This document shows, in pieces, positions 23,520 through 35,697 of a stretch of DNA of 64,000 nucleotides. A model generated the notes under the pieces. It did no database searches. It was not told the origin of the DNA and worked only from the letters and a program-made list of their open reading frames with translations. Made by a program: the position numbers and the translations under genes. This DNA comes from Fremontodendron californicum (Eukaryota; Streptophyta; Magnoliopsida; Malvales; Malvaceae). The first letter of the stretch is position 1. Every line of letters begins with the position of its first letter. The stretch covers positions 1,991,501 to 2,055,500 of the forward strand of contig JAULJL010000047.1 of assembly GCA_030761205.1 (NCBI GenBank), given 5' to 3'.

Positions 23520-25560
23520 GCTTGCTAATGCTAGACTTACCACTTTTGATATGGATGATATATGTAATCCTCGTAATAGTCTTTTACTTTTTTAGCAAAT
23601 GAATGTCTTCCTTTGAAATTATATATATCTGTGCGCCTCTGTGTTTGTGTTTGTATGTTTGTTGGATGCATGCTTGAATGTGGGCTTTTTCGACGGAATA
23701 TGGGCTTTTTTTTTTTACAGAAAATATTTGATTGTGAGGTTCCTTTTTTCTTTCCATATTTTTTGTTTGAGTCCTAGAGGTAGCATGAAGCCAATTCAAA
23801 TCCTCTATTCCTATTTTTCTGTCTTTGTTCATGTTTTTACTCTTGTAACGAGCCGTGCATCTTTTTTTTTATTTTTTTTTTTGTAACTGTTTGTTTATAA
23901 TGTTTGACCCGATTTTTTATTTAATAAAAAAATCGATTTCGTTTGAAAAAAAAAAAAACATTGATACAAAGATTATGCAAATAAAAAAGATGGTGTCGTA
24001 GAATTCATCTATTCGATCACCAGTAAAATACCGATCGGTCGTATTTGTATTTCGTAGCCCCCATTAAAAAGTTGAAAACAAACGAGAAAGAAAACGACAC
24101 CGAAAAAATGGACCCATGACTCGTTACGAGAGTGGAGACACGGATAAGGACAGGAAAATGGATACAGGAGATTTTTGTTCAGCATGAAGCCAAGAATATT
24201 ATGTTCTTTGCAGTGTTGCTTCTTCAACTTGTCACATAAACTGTAAAACTAAGTTTATTTGGATCGATGTACTGCATACCATATGCTTACTTGAATCAGA
24301 TCATTGGACTTTTCAACTTATCTTTAACACTGTCATGATATGTTATTTAGACTCGAGATGGGTATCGAATATGGATATATACTTGATATGAATATACTTG
24401 ATTTTTTCTAATTTTTTTTTTTTTTTTTTATATATTTAAAAGATGATCATAACTCTATACTCATATCTAAATATATTCCGAATGTAGAACCAGGCCTGGC
24501 TTTAGTCCACTAATTTCTTATATGGTTGTAACAATGAATTTGGTAAGGTGAATCAAGTATCCATCTGTCATTTTATTTCCTAATATGTCATTTGAGGTTT
24601 CAATAGGGGTATTGATTGGATTTAGTCTTCAAAATTGCCTGGTCGCCATTGCCAACCTATCCGAGGTTCTGAATGCGATGTTATGATCGTTATTTTGCGA
24701 TTTCGGTTATTTTCGTGGACGATATTTACTGCAATTGATCGTGATAACATTCATTACGTTCGCAACCGCGATAAACGCAACGCAACAAAAAAAACATTTT
24801 TAATTCTTGGCTGTCAGTCTATCTATCCAAAGTACTCTAATCAATGGATTTCGAGGAGTTCGTTTGGTAAATTGCTTTAAGCCATTTTTAATCATGCTGT
24901 GTGTTGCATACTCATTATCAGTCATAGAATCGGTCTAAAAGTTAATGGATTTGCATTGCTTGTGTTGAATTGTATCTACATGGTTCATTTTTTTCTTTCT
25001 TTTAGACAGTCTTCAATAAAATATTGTTCATTGAATGGTGTCTACAATCAGTAATGGTAATCAGATTATGTTTCCATCAATTGAGTTTTTGTTTTTTCAG
25101 AAAAGTTTGCTTTGGTTTTAGGATCATTTGGATATTCGATATTCGATATTCGAATCCGTTTTGATTTTAATTTGGATAGTATTGGATATTCGAATCCTCT
25201 TTACTTATATGGATTACGGATTTAGATAAATCCAAAATCCATTTACATATTTAATTATTATTTAAATTTAAATTTTTATCTTTAAAAAAATTAGTTCAAT
25301 AAATTTGAATATTTTAAAAATTATAGATATTTCATCCGTTATTATCCCTAACCTTAATTATTTTAAATAAAACTGGTCTTCTCTGCCTAACAAAAATACA
25401 ATTGTAGCCGAAATGACAGAAAATAAAAAGAAACATGAAAAAGCACATCTTTCCAAAGACAAAAAATACCCACAAAATTTATGAAAAAGGACCCAGCCCA
25501 ATCATAAGAAACTTGAAGCCCAAAATTACTGAGTTGTTTTTGTCATTTAATTCTTACCCA
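23520..25560. other. Gene-free region upstream of FLK
   Basis: No coding signal is seen. A decayed CTATGTT MITE lies near 24350-24485. A decayed ATTCGGATAT-type hAT element lies near 25118-25352 (ends TAGGATCATTTGGATATTCG and CGTTATTATCCCTA). The last about 150 bases before 25560 may hold distal promoter sequence of the KH gene. Confidence 0.45.
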
Positions 25561-26355
25561 GGGTGAAAAATGCAAATTCAACTTTTTCTAAGGCTCCAAA
25601 CATAAAAAACCCGCCTCCAATTTGGCAATTTTCCCCAATCAAGATAATTTCACAAATTTTCTGGTCCCGTTTCTCTCTTCCAAAAACCCCTCAAAACCTA
25701 ACCAGATTTTGTTCTCTCTTTTATTTTTCAAGATTCGTGCCTAAATCCTTATTATTTTTTTTTTTTTGAAATCCCATCGTCCTCCTTCTCTTATCTTCTC
25801 TCTTCATCTCATGTAAGTCCCCAAATTCAATCAATTTCTATGCTTTTAGATTTTTATGTTATAGTTCATATATTATCTACAAGCTTTTATTTTTCTTTCT
25901 GATTTGAGTTTTTTAAGGCTTACTCATTACTGGTTCTCTTTGTTTTGCAATGAAATGCAGTTTTTTGGACTTGAATTGCTCTCCACCTCTGGTTCAAGTT
26001 TGGGTTTTTGTTAGTTTTTCTTTTTCTTTTTCTTTTGTGATTTGATTTTTTAAAGGTTTTCCCACTAGTGAGTTCTTTTTGTTTTGTAGTTATATGCATT
26101 TTGTTTTGGAGTTCAATTACTGGCTGTTGCTGGCTTAAGTTAGGATTTGTTTGTTTGTTTGTATTTATTTGTTTTGTGTAGAATCATGGCTTATCAATTG
26201 TATGTTTGAGTTTTTGGGGATGGGAGGTTGGCACATATTGAAAAATATTTGCTATTATCTACTTTTATTTGAAAGAAACAGGCATATTGGCACAAATATT
26301 TGCATTGTCGTATTTTGATGTATTCATTTTTCCCCTTTTCTGCAGCAAAACGCTT
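25561..26355 (+). promoter_or_regulatory. Promoter, 5' leader and leader intron of the FLK-like gene
   Basis: A pyrimidine-rich leader (TCTCTCTTCCAAAAACCCC near 25671, CTCTTATCTTCTCTCTTC near 25790) ends in a donor AT/GTAAGTCC at 25813. The matching acceptor TTCTGCAG ends at 26345, ten bases before the ATG at 26356. A 533 bp leader intron is therefore likely. The cap site was not determined. Confidence 0.6.
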
Positions 26356-29300
26356 ATGGCTGAAGTTGATCAAAGCTTTGTTGAACATGAAGAGGAACAG
26401 GTGCAAGAACCTGAAAACTTGGAGCAGAATCCGAACCTGGAGCACGACTTGAACTTGGAGGAGCAGTATGTGGAATTGGAGCACAATGTGATCTTGGAGC
26501 ACAATGTGAACTTGGAGCACAACGTTAACTTGGAGCAGAACTTGAACTTGGAGGAAGATCCGGAAGAGAACTTGGAGGAGCCGGATTTGCTGCAGGAATC
26601 ACAACATCAACCAAAACAAGAACATGAAGATGAGGCAGTGGTTGGAGGTGGTGAAAAGAAGTGGCCTGGATGGCCTGGAGAGAGTGTGTTCCGGATGTTG
26701 GTTCCTGCACAAAAGGTTGGTAGTATAATTGGACGTAAAGGCGAATTCATAAAAAAACTAGTTGAGGAGACAAGAGCTCGTATCAAGATACTTGACGGTC
26801 CTCCAGGGACAACAGAGAGAGCTGTAAGTTTGTACCTTCCCTTCTTGGCTTTAATTATATTTAGCTTTGATTCTGGGAATATACTATCAGGGCAGAACCT
26901 GTTCTACTTGTTGATACTCAATTTCTGTGTCTATTTGTACTATCATGTTATAAGTGGTACTTTTATTTTCATTATCTTCTATTATGTAGAATGATTCTGC
27001 AGCACAAAGTGGCTTCCCTAACTGCAAACTTAAGCAGACTATCATTGCAGGAGATTTCTTTACCTGTTTTCTGTTCTGCATATCCTATGATTCTTGTTGA
27101 AAAATTTCTCTTCTCCTTTTATTTGTTTGACATTCCATGTGCATTTATTTGCTATTTTGTGCCTATAATGAAGCCATGTAGTTGTACAATGATGTGGAAA
27201 TGATTTTCTCTATAGTAAATAATAAAGCTTTCTCTTCAATTTTAGCCATATCTCTCCTAGTTTTAGGGACTGCTTACATACATGATATATTGGTTTAATC
27301 TACCATGAAACATGAAAATAATAAAGAAGGGAAATATCAATTATACATCATCAAGGAAAAGTTGAGCTTTAAAATATTCCTTTCTAATCTAATCTAATCT
27401 AATCTAAACCAAACTAAACCAACAAGGCTTAATCCCAATATATTTGGGGTCGCTACAAGAACCAAGACATAGAAACATTTATGTCGGGTACACGACTCCT
27501 CCGATCATTCCTATCCACCTCCATCCTCTTCAAGTTCTAATAGTTTCATGTCATTATTTATCACCTCCAACCATGTCTTTTTTGGTCTCTCCTTCAACCT
27601 TTTACCTTGTGTAACGTCAGTTTGCTCCATCCTTCTAACATGTGCATCCCTTGATCTACGTCCTATGTGGCCAAACCACCATAAACGGTTTTTTCTCATC
27701 TTATCCTCTATAGGAGCTATCCCAACTTGGAGATGAATATCCTCATTTCTAATACTGCCCTTCCTAGTCTTACCACATATCCATCTTGGCTACACTCATC
27801 TTTTTTATATGTTATTTCTTGCTAGCCCAACATTCCGTACCATATAGTCTATAGGAAAACAATAAAGAAAAAGGAAGAAGAAACAAAGTGCTAAATTAAT
27901 GGATGTAAGATTCAAAGTACTTAACATGCAATAATTTGAATAAATATAATTCTTTGTTACATAATAATTGTTCATTACCGCATAAAGTTACAACATATTG
28001 GCAGTCAACTACTTGCCCAAGGCATGATATCATTTTGAAGATTTGAGTAATTGAAGAAGATTGTAAGGAAGATCATAAGAAGCAATCCATAAAATATAAA
28101 TACAGTTCCCTTTTTTGCAATAACAACAATGAGTCTGTGCAGGTTCCGTTCGCATATTTTAAGGCAAGGAGTCGATCATCAATAAGACTCCAGTTTTGAG
28201 GAACCAAAGTCCCAGATTGCTGGGATCAGCATTGAGCTACTCAAAGTGCTGAAAGTTTGATCTGAATTAACAGACAAATCTTGTCCGAACAAGAAGCTCT
28301 GCTTTCTCTCCGGTAACTTCAGAACCTGGATGATTGGTGTCTTGCCACAGATTGTAAAGAAACTCTAAAAGGAACCTGTGGAAACATTTTTAAGATCCCT
28401 GGAAATCAATCTAATATTAAACTCGTATTTGTAACCATCAGAAATATGCCTAAAATAATTATGGTCTAAATTTACACAAATTCATGTAAAAACTGTCTCA
28501 ATAACAGAGATATTGTATATGCATGTATGATATATTTCCTAATAAAATTCAAAATCTATGATTCAAATAACTTACAAAACTTTAATAATTAAAAACAACT
28601 CGGTTAATAAGTGTTCCCTTACTGCAGTGCAGACAAGGCTAGTAGTTTGCACAGATACTTGGACATTATATTGGAAAAAGTAACTCAACTAAGATAAAGT
28701 TATAATCCTGCTGAAATAAAACAATTCTAGTAAAAGTTTGTACCATTGTTGAACAAATCAAGTAATTTTCCTTTAAACAGAAAGAGATTAAAGTTATGTT
28801 ATAGGTTATATCAAATCTGATCCAATATGGCATTTTTTCACCTCTTCGATACAGTATGCTTCATATTTATACACCTTTTCCCCTCCTTATTTGCTGATGG
28901 GATGTAAAAATTGGGGTTTGTGTTAGTTTCTTAATTTCTATTCCCATATTTTATTTGGGCATATGGATTATGAATTGTAACACTTTAGCCTTTGTGCTGA
29001 TGCTCCTGCTTTGTCTTTGTGAATAGGTAATGGTATCTGCAAAGGAGGAGCCTGATTCTTCTCTTCCACCTGCTATGGATGGGCTTATGAGGGTCCATAA
29101 ACGCATTGTTGATGGTTTGGATGGTGATTCATCTCATGCACCTACGGCTGTGGGAACCAAGGTTTCAACAAGGCTGCTAGTCCCTGCCTCACAAGCAGGA
29201 AGTTTGATTGGAAAACAAGGAACAACTGTCAAATCCATTCAAGAATCTTCTAATTGTATCGTTAGAGTTCTTGGAGCAGGTTTTCCTCTCAGCATTCTGT

Positions 29301-31889
29301 TTCTTACATTTTTTGCCTTTTCTTTATAGTGGAAAACTTGCCATTTTTTTCAGGTTGTATTAGTTATTTAATTGTTGGTTCTGCTGAAGAGTAAAGTTTT
29401 AATGATCAATCTGCATAAACTATTTTCAAATCTTTATCTTAATAGTGTTTGATATTGCTCCTTGTATATTTGTGTGCATGTGTTTCAAGAAGTTGTGGGT
29501 GAGTAATGTTATTGCTTCTCTCAAATTAAATTATAATGTTGAGAATGACTGTCTTGATTTCTACCCAAATTCAAGAATATGGTTTTTTTTAGTTCCAATG
29601 CTGATAATTTGAAGTTGTTTAGGTTGGGCATCCTTTGTTTGATAATCTCATACTATCATTTTGTTCAAAGGATTTCCTTTGTAATTGTTTTGTGCTTTTG
29701 ATGATATGTTGACATTTCTTTCTCTTTCTCTATGTTAAATAAAATGAAATTCTGCAGAAGACCTTCCAATCTTTGCTCTTCAAGATGATAGGGTTGTTGA
29801 AGTTGTAGGAGATGCAGCTGGTGTGCACAAAGCAATGGAGCTAATTGCATCTCATCTCAGGAAGTTTTTAGTGGACCGCAGTATAATTCCATTATTTGAA
29901 ATGCATGTGAGGCTTCTATTTTTAGTTGACCTACCAGTTAATTGTGCCTTTGTTAGTGTATAGAATGTAATGAAATTCCGTTACCAGATGCAAAGGTCTA
30001 ATCCTCAGATGGACCACATCCACATGCAACCTCATCAATCCTGGGGTCCACCTCAAGGTGCCCCTCCAAATGCTAGTGGAGGTGCTGGTTTTGGACACAA
30101 CCCTCAGTACATGCCACCTCCTCGGCAACATGAAAATTACTACCCTCCTGCTGATATGCCTCCTCCTATGGAAAAAATGCCGCATCAGGGAATTTCTGCT
30201 TATGGAAGAGAAGCGCCAATGGGTGCCCATGGATCATCAAATCACCAGAATGCGCCATCGATGATCACACAGGTAATTCCATACCGCTACTTAACTGGTG
30301 GCCCCTATTTCCCCATTCCCCCCCCCATTTTTCCATGTCACTTGAGAAGAAGATGCTGTGGAGCTTGATACTCAGCTACTGTTAATGTTGTTCCTTGTTC
30401 TGACAGCAAGGTGTTTCCAGTCCTGTAAAGTTTTAAGTCGATGAATGGTCTTGGTGCTCGTACAAAACGAGATCTTAATATGTTAATAAAGTTTTCTGTC
30501 TTTTTTCTTTACAGGTCACTCAGCAAATGCAAATTCCGCTATCTTATGCCGATGCTGTTATTGGGACAGCTGGTTCTAGTATTAGCTATATTCGACGTGC
30601 TAGTGGGGCAACTGTCACCATTCAAGAAACTAGGGGGGTTCCTGGTGAAATGACAGTCGAAATAAGTGGAACTGCTTCACAAGTTCAAACTGCTCAGCAA
30701 CTAATACAGGCAATGTTCTTTGCCCTGGCTTTGAACCTTTTTTTATCTTTCTTTTTCTGTTTGCTAGATTTTGGAAAATGTTTCCATGTGTTTTTTCATT
30801 GCTTATACTTCTGATTTCCTTGGAATGCTGTTTCCACCTGCTAGGAGGCTTGGTCAGTGTCCCTTTAGTTTGACTTTACACCTATGTTGCTAGGACTCTT
30901 CATTTTTGTTGAAGTACCCGTGTCCGACACATATTCGGACATGGGTATGGAGATATGATCCTCCAAGGACCCTCCAAATACATGGAAAAACTTAGAGAAA
31001 CTTGAAAATATTCGTGTCGGACACATACCCGTATTCGACCCTCACACCTGAGTCCGAGTAACATAGCTTTACATGGCTGCCAATAGTTACCATGGGTCCT
31101 ATCTATCATGTCTTTTCTTGTCCTAGCTAGAAAGGAAGCAGTTTATAACACAGATGTTAAACTATTCTTATTCTGATGGTTCTGCTAAGTTGCAGTAGGA
31201 TAAAGGAAATTATGCATCATTCTGATGCATGATCATAGAGGGCTGCATAAGATAAAGTGTTTTCACTAAGATGATTTTTAAAGTATTAAATCATGCTAAT
31301 GTTTTCACTAGATGTCTTCTAATTTTGTTCGGTCTCCATGAGCTGTCTCTCTCTCTCTCTCTCTCCCCCTGCATGCGACGGTCTTGTATAGAATGTTGTC
31401 AGAGTATTGCTCCCTTGGGGTACACTATTGAGTAGAACTCTATAGCTACTGCTTATTGTTATCAATTGCTAAAGTTGTTCCGACTCTTCATTTTTCTTGA
31501 AGTATCCGTGTCCGACGCATATCTGACATGAGTATGGGAATATGATCCTTCAAATACCCTCCAAATACATGGAAATATTGGAAAAAATTGAACATACCCG
31601 TGTCCGACACTCAACCCGAGTCCGAGTAACATAGATCAATTGTATTATGTACGCTGTTCCTCGTGGGTTAAATACTGATATTACTTATATTGTGTTGCAG
31701 AATTTTATGGCTGAAGCTGCTGCAGCTGCTGCAGCTCCAGCTCAGGCACAAACAGGTGGGGCTGCAGACCAAGGTTATAATCCATACGCAGCTCATAGTT
31801 CTGTATATGCATCGCCGGCATCGAATCCGGGACATGCAGGCCATGCTGGCGGCTATGGCTCTGTTTATGGTTCAAACTATGGGTACTAA
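26356..31889 (+). CDS. FLK: Three-KH-domain RNA-binding protein, orthologue of FLOWERING LOCUS K
   Basis: Six coding exons (26356-26823, 29027-29279, 29758-29906, 29988-30272, 30515-30709, 31701-31889) join in frame to 512 residues. KH1 spans about 108-175 with GRKG at 126-129, KH2 about 199-275 with GKQG at 218-221, and KH3 about 388-460 with GTAG at 402-405. A Pro/His/Gln/Met-rich linker separates KH2 and KH3, and an Ala/Gly/Tyr-rich tail ends in YGY. Such GxxG loops bind single-stranded RNA in the nucleus; in Arabidopsis FLK promotes flowering by lowering FLC expression. The WPGWPGESVFRMLVPAQKVG entry to KH1 is characteristic of FLK. The intron after 30709 uses a GC donor. Residues about 17-75 form an acidic hexapeptide repeat (NLEHNV-like) encoded by an 18 bp minisatellite. 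The first coding intron (26824-29026) holds a LINE fragment and the fifth holds two MITEs. Confidence 0.93.
27380..27860 (-). mobile_element. 3' fragment of an RTE-type LINE in the FLK first coding intron
   Basis: Read on the minus strand, 27699-27511 encodes the C-terminal end of a non-LTR retrotransposon polymerase: RLWWFGHIGRR, then RRMEQ and RPKKTWLEVI, a signature of RTE-clade LINE ends. The 3' end carries a TTAGA microsatellite tail (repeated CTAATCTAAT at 27383-27407 on the plus strand). The rest of the element is absent, as expected for 5'-truncated LINE insertion. The frame is in part open but is only a fragment. Confidence 0.8.
30882..31066. mobile_element. CTATGTT-family hAT-like MITE in FLK intron 5
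   Basis: The element is 185 bp, starts CTATGTTGCTAGGACTC and ends GAGTCCGAGTAACATAG. Flanks CTTTACAC (30874-30881) and CTTTACAT (31067-31074) match in 7 of 8 bases. Confidence 0.85.
31469..31634. mobile_element. CTATGTT-family hAT-like MITE in FLK intron 5
   Basis: The element is 166 bp, starts CTAAAGTTGTTCCGACTC (a diverged terminus) and ends GAGTCCGAGTAACATAG. A perfect 8 bp TSD ATCAATTG lies at 31461-31468 and 31635-31642. It lies about 65 bp upstream of the last FLK exon. Confidence 0.85.
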
Positions 31890-34180
31890 GCATCTTTGAG
31901 ATCATAAAATGATAGCAAATTCAGGTGGTAAATTGCCGATTACCGAATTGGTTTAAGTATGGAGACTGATGTAGTTGTTGCACTTTGCTTAATGTCATGA
32001 GTTAGAACAAACTAAAACATAATAGATTTTGTCTTGTGCATTAGGCTAACCGTAGGGTTGAGCCAGTACAATATATATTTTTAATATATTTCTTTAATTC
32101 TATCTCCAGCTTTTCCTTAATTGTAAATGTTTATTTTAAAAGTTTATCTACTTTGACACTCGAGAAATTATCTCATTCACTGTTAATGAAGTTTTTAGAT
32201 TTCATAAACGGGATTGCTTTGAAGCTTGAGGCACCAATTTTGAATCCAATGGAGAATAAAACATGTATGAAGTCCTTGCCAAGTTAACCAACATAAATAC
32301 ACAATAGCTTGTTTAATTTTCATTGGAGAAATTGTAAAAAAAAAAAAAAAAATTGAGGAAAGGAGTTTTATTTAAATTTTATTAAGTAATTCATTTACAT
32401 CATTTCATATTTTTTTATACGATTTATATTTTGTTAATTCGATCATTGAATTTTTATATTCTATTTACATAAATCATGGTTAAATTTTAAATTAATTGGA
32501 GTCCATAGTGGCAATGATTTTCTGATTTCAGAATAAAATTTCCAAGAACTATCGATTAATGGACTATATTATTCAGATTCGGAGAGTGAATGTCGAATAC
32601 GTATTTGATATGGATATACTCATTTTTTTAAAAAAATTTCTCATATATTTAGAGGATCGTACTCCATATCTATATACGAATATGTATCGAACATAAATAT
32701 CAAACACAAAATTTTTTAAAAAAATAAAAAATCCAAATAACATAGATATGCAAATATAATTTAGGCTTACAAGTTATGCTACAATTAGCATCTGCAAGAA
32801 TTCAAAGGCCATGTGCAGATCATGTTAGACCACCCATATAGATTCTTCAATTTAATCGTCTTGCTAAAGCAAAACCAGAATAAAAAAAGAAAAGAAAAAG
32901 AAAGAAGATGAACTACAAAAGAATATTAAATCATGAGAATAACGTCACTCACTTGATATTAGCGTGAGGAGAGAAAACTTTATAAACTAATCTGTAATGT
33001 GAAATAAATTCAAACTAAATAACTGAAGTTATCTAATATTTTGATATTGATAAAATGTCACTTTAAACCTCAATTATTATTTATTTTAAAATTCTTCTAT
33101 TATATTCCTAATTCCAATGGTTTATTCAATTTAAGTAAAATACTTTATTCTCTAAACAAAAAATCAGCTGTTAATGACTAACATATATTCCCTATATAAT
33201 CAAGATAGCAAATCTTTCATCTTTGTTTGATTACTTTTTTTTTTCTTCTTCTTTTTCTTTCGCTTCGCTTCACTTCGCTTCGCTTTTTTTTTTTAATAGG
33301 CAAGAGCCTCGTATCATAATGGTTCTTTATTTGACTAAAAAGAAATAGATTTGTCAATTTTAAACATGATACGATTATACGATACAACACAAAAAAATAA
33401 TATGAATACGACACGAATATATGAATATATTAAAATTTATATATTACGAATTATTAACGTATCAAAATTTATATAAATATATAACACTTTAAACCTGATT
33501 ATGATAAAAAAATTAATATGAATATAATATGAATACATAAATTATCAAATTTAAAATAAATTATATGAAAAGTTGTTTAAGGAAAAACTAAAAAAAGTTA
33601 TGCCAAAGCTAAGATATGTAATATAAGCACTCATACGACACATATATCACGTCACACCCATAACATAGTAAGGCAAGTAATTCTTGGATATGGCTTTGGC
33701 TTTAGATAAGAATTAATTAGCTATAATTCTATACTAATATTCTAAATTAAGTAGGGAATAACTTGGTATGTTTATCTCTCTCTCTCTCTCTTTTTTTTTT
33801 TTTTTCTTTCAGTACCCAAAGTTTACAATAATAATAATCCATTCTTACTTAGAAAAAATTATATGAAAAAACTTAGAATTTGGTAATCCATTTTTCTTGT
33901 ATTGTTAAAAATATATATAATAATAAAAATCGTAAGAGTATCTATATTCGATACTTGTATTTGACACATATTTGGAGATAAATATGAAGGTATCATCTTT
34001 CAAATATATGAAAAACTTAAAAAAATAAAAATTGAGGATACTCATGTCAGATACATGCTTATATCCGATACTCATCTCGAATTCGGATATCATTGGATAA
34101 AAATACATAGATGAGAATTTGGTACTCCATTATTTTTTTCTTTTCATATTCTAATTCTTTCTTAGCTTTGGATTCTCTAT
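31890..34180. other. FLK 3' flank and gene-free region before the tandem cluster
   Basis: The first 200-300 bases are FLK 3' untranslated sequence. Decayed CTATGTT MITEs lie near 32570-32745 and 33935-34100. TAGCATCTGCAAG and GGCCATGTGCAGATCATG near 32785-32825 recur at about 54510-54550, and TATGCCAAAGC at 33599-33609 recurs before other LRAT copies. This suggests the tandem cluster begins about here. A GCTTC-rich microsatellite lies at 33256-33285. Confidence 0.5.
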
Positions 34181-34420
34181 ATTCCTTATTTTTTGTTTGG
34201 GGAAATGATCTTTCTTCCATCTATAAATTGGTGGTGTTTATTACAAAGTAGACAACTCAAAAGCTCAAAAAGAAGAAATTAGAGTGAGGAGAGTGAGAAG
34301 GGATGTCTTCAGCTAACTCAGAGTGATTACATCTTTTATCTTTAGTCATAGCAACTTCACTTCTCTCCTCATCTCATCTTGGTACTCTCTCTCTCTCTCT
34401 AACCCTTTGCCTTTTATATC
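34181..34420 (+). pseudogene. Relic of an LRAT-family promoter and exon 1
   Basis: A TATAAAT box at 34222-34228 (context CCATCTATAAATT, as in the 40.2 kb copy) is followed about 70 bp later by AGAAGGGATGTCTTCAGC, closely matching AGAAGGGATGCTTTGAGA of the intact gene at 51.7 kb. GATTACATCTTT then follows, where the intact gene has GATCACATCTAT (GDHIY). One extra base and a TAA break the frame, and no exon 2 is found before the hydrolase gene. The call rests on short DNA similarity plus position within the alternating cluster. Confidence 0.4.
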
Positions 34421-34430
34421 TATGTTTCTG

Positions 34431-34432
<2 letters not shown>

Positions 34433-34476
<44 letters not shown>

Positions 34477-34478
34477 TG
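34433..34478. repeat. (TTA)n microsatellite
   Basis: About fifteen perfect TTA units follow the LRAT relic. Confidence 0.95.
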
Positions 34479-35430
34479 AGAAAAACCCAAAAACATGGGG
34501 AAACCTTAATTATTCTTTAACTTTTATATAGTACACTAATTAATTTTTTATTAATTAATATTTATTGTAACTATACTTGCTCAAGATCGAAATAATCCAT
34601 CCGGCCTGACAGATTCGGGTCTAGATAAGGATTTTGATAATTCGGATTGATTCGAATTACTATTTATTAAATAATAATTTTTTTAATTTAAATTTAATTA
34701 TAAAATATATAAAAAAAATATTAATATTAATATAAAAATAAAAATAATTTTTAATGTTTTTTGAATAGTGAAATGATTTTTCAGACTGATCCGGACTAGG
34801 CTTGAAACGAGCTTGGGTAAGAAAAACAATATTTTCAAGCCGCGCCCGGTCCATGAACATGTCTAATTGTCATGTGTATCACATGTGAATTTTGGTTGTT
34901 TTATGATTTTTTGAATATATAATCATATATTTTACAAATAAATAAAATTAATAAAGTGTTCATTAACGAAATTTTATTTAACATATAAATTTTGTTTCAT
35001 ATGCAAATTATATGCAAATTAATATAAAATTTTAATATTTGTAATGTTAAATATAAAATTAAAAGTACAAAAATAAAGAAATTTGATGTAAGTTTTAACT
35101 TTTTTTTATTAAAAAACTTAAAAATAAAATAATTTAATGTAAACCTTAATTTTTATTTATTTGTTATCAAATAAATTTATTTAATAAAATATTTTAAATA
35201 ATATTTATTTATAATAAAATGATAATTTTAAATTTTAAATAAATAGTAATGATCATTAATTTTCCTCATTTTAAAAGATTTTTCATATTTATATTTTTAT
35301 ATATAAATTTATTTGTATGTTTGTACGAAAGAAAGTTTAACGTTGCTTTTCTATCTGTAATCAACAACATCAAAATCATTTCAAATCTTCACAATCATAT
35401 ATCATCATCACCCACATCTGCTCTACCTTT
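34479..35430. other. Gene-free stretch upstream of the hydrolase gene
   Basis: A decayed TAGAYYTG-type hAT-like MITE spans about 34571-34866 (TACTTGCTCAAG to CATGAACATGTCTA, no clean TSD). The part near 35335-35430 is CA/TC-rich and resembles leader sequence of the hydrolase gene. Otherwise only AT-rich sequence is seen. Confidence 0.45.
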
Positions 35431-35632
35431 CTATGTAGTTCGACTATTTATTTTTCTTGCAGGATCCATGTGTGATATTCGTGTTCGATCCATATTTGAT
35501 ATGGGTACGGAAATATGACCCTCCAAAAACCCTCCAAATACATGAAAAAACTTAAAAAAAAATGAATATACCCGTATCGGACACATACCCGTACCCGTAC
35601 TTGACACTCACATTCGAGTCCGAGTGACATAG
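35431..35632. mobile_element. CTATGTT-family hAT-like MITE in the hydrolase leader
   Basis: The element is 202 bp, starts CTATGTAGTTCGACTA and ends GAGTCCGAGTGACATAG. The perfect 8 bp TSD CTACCTTT lies at 35423-35430 and 35633-35640. The right TSD abuts the putative 3' splice site TTTAATTGCAG (ends 35648), so the insertion lies in the last bases of a leader intron and duplicates a pyrimidine-rich octamer there. Confidence 0.88.
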
Positions 35633-35697
35633 CTACCTTTAATTGCAGAAAAATTCGTGGAAATCAAGAACAAAGAACAAGAATTGCCGGTGTTATA

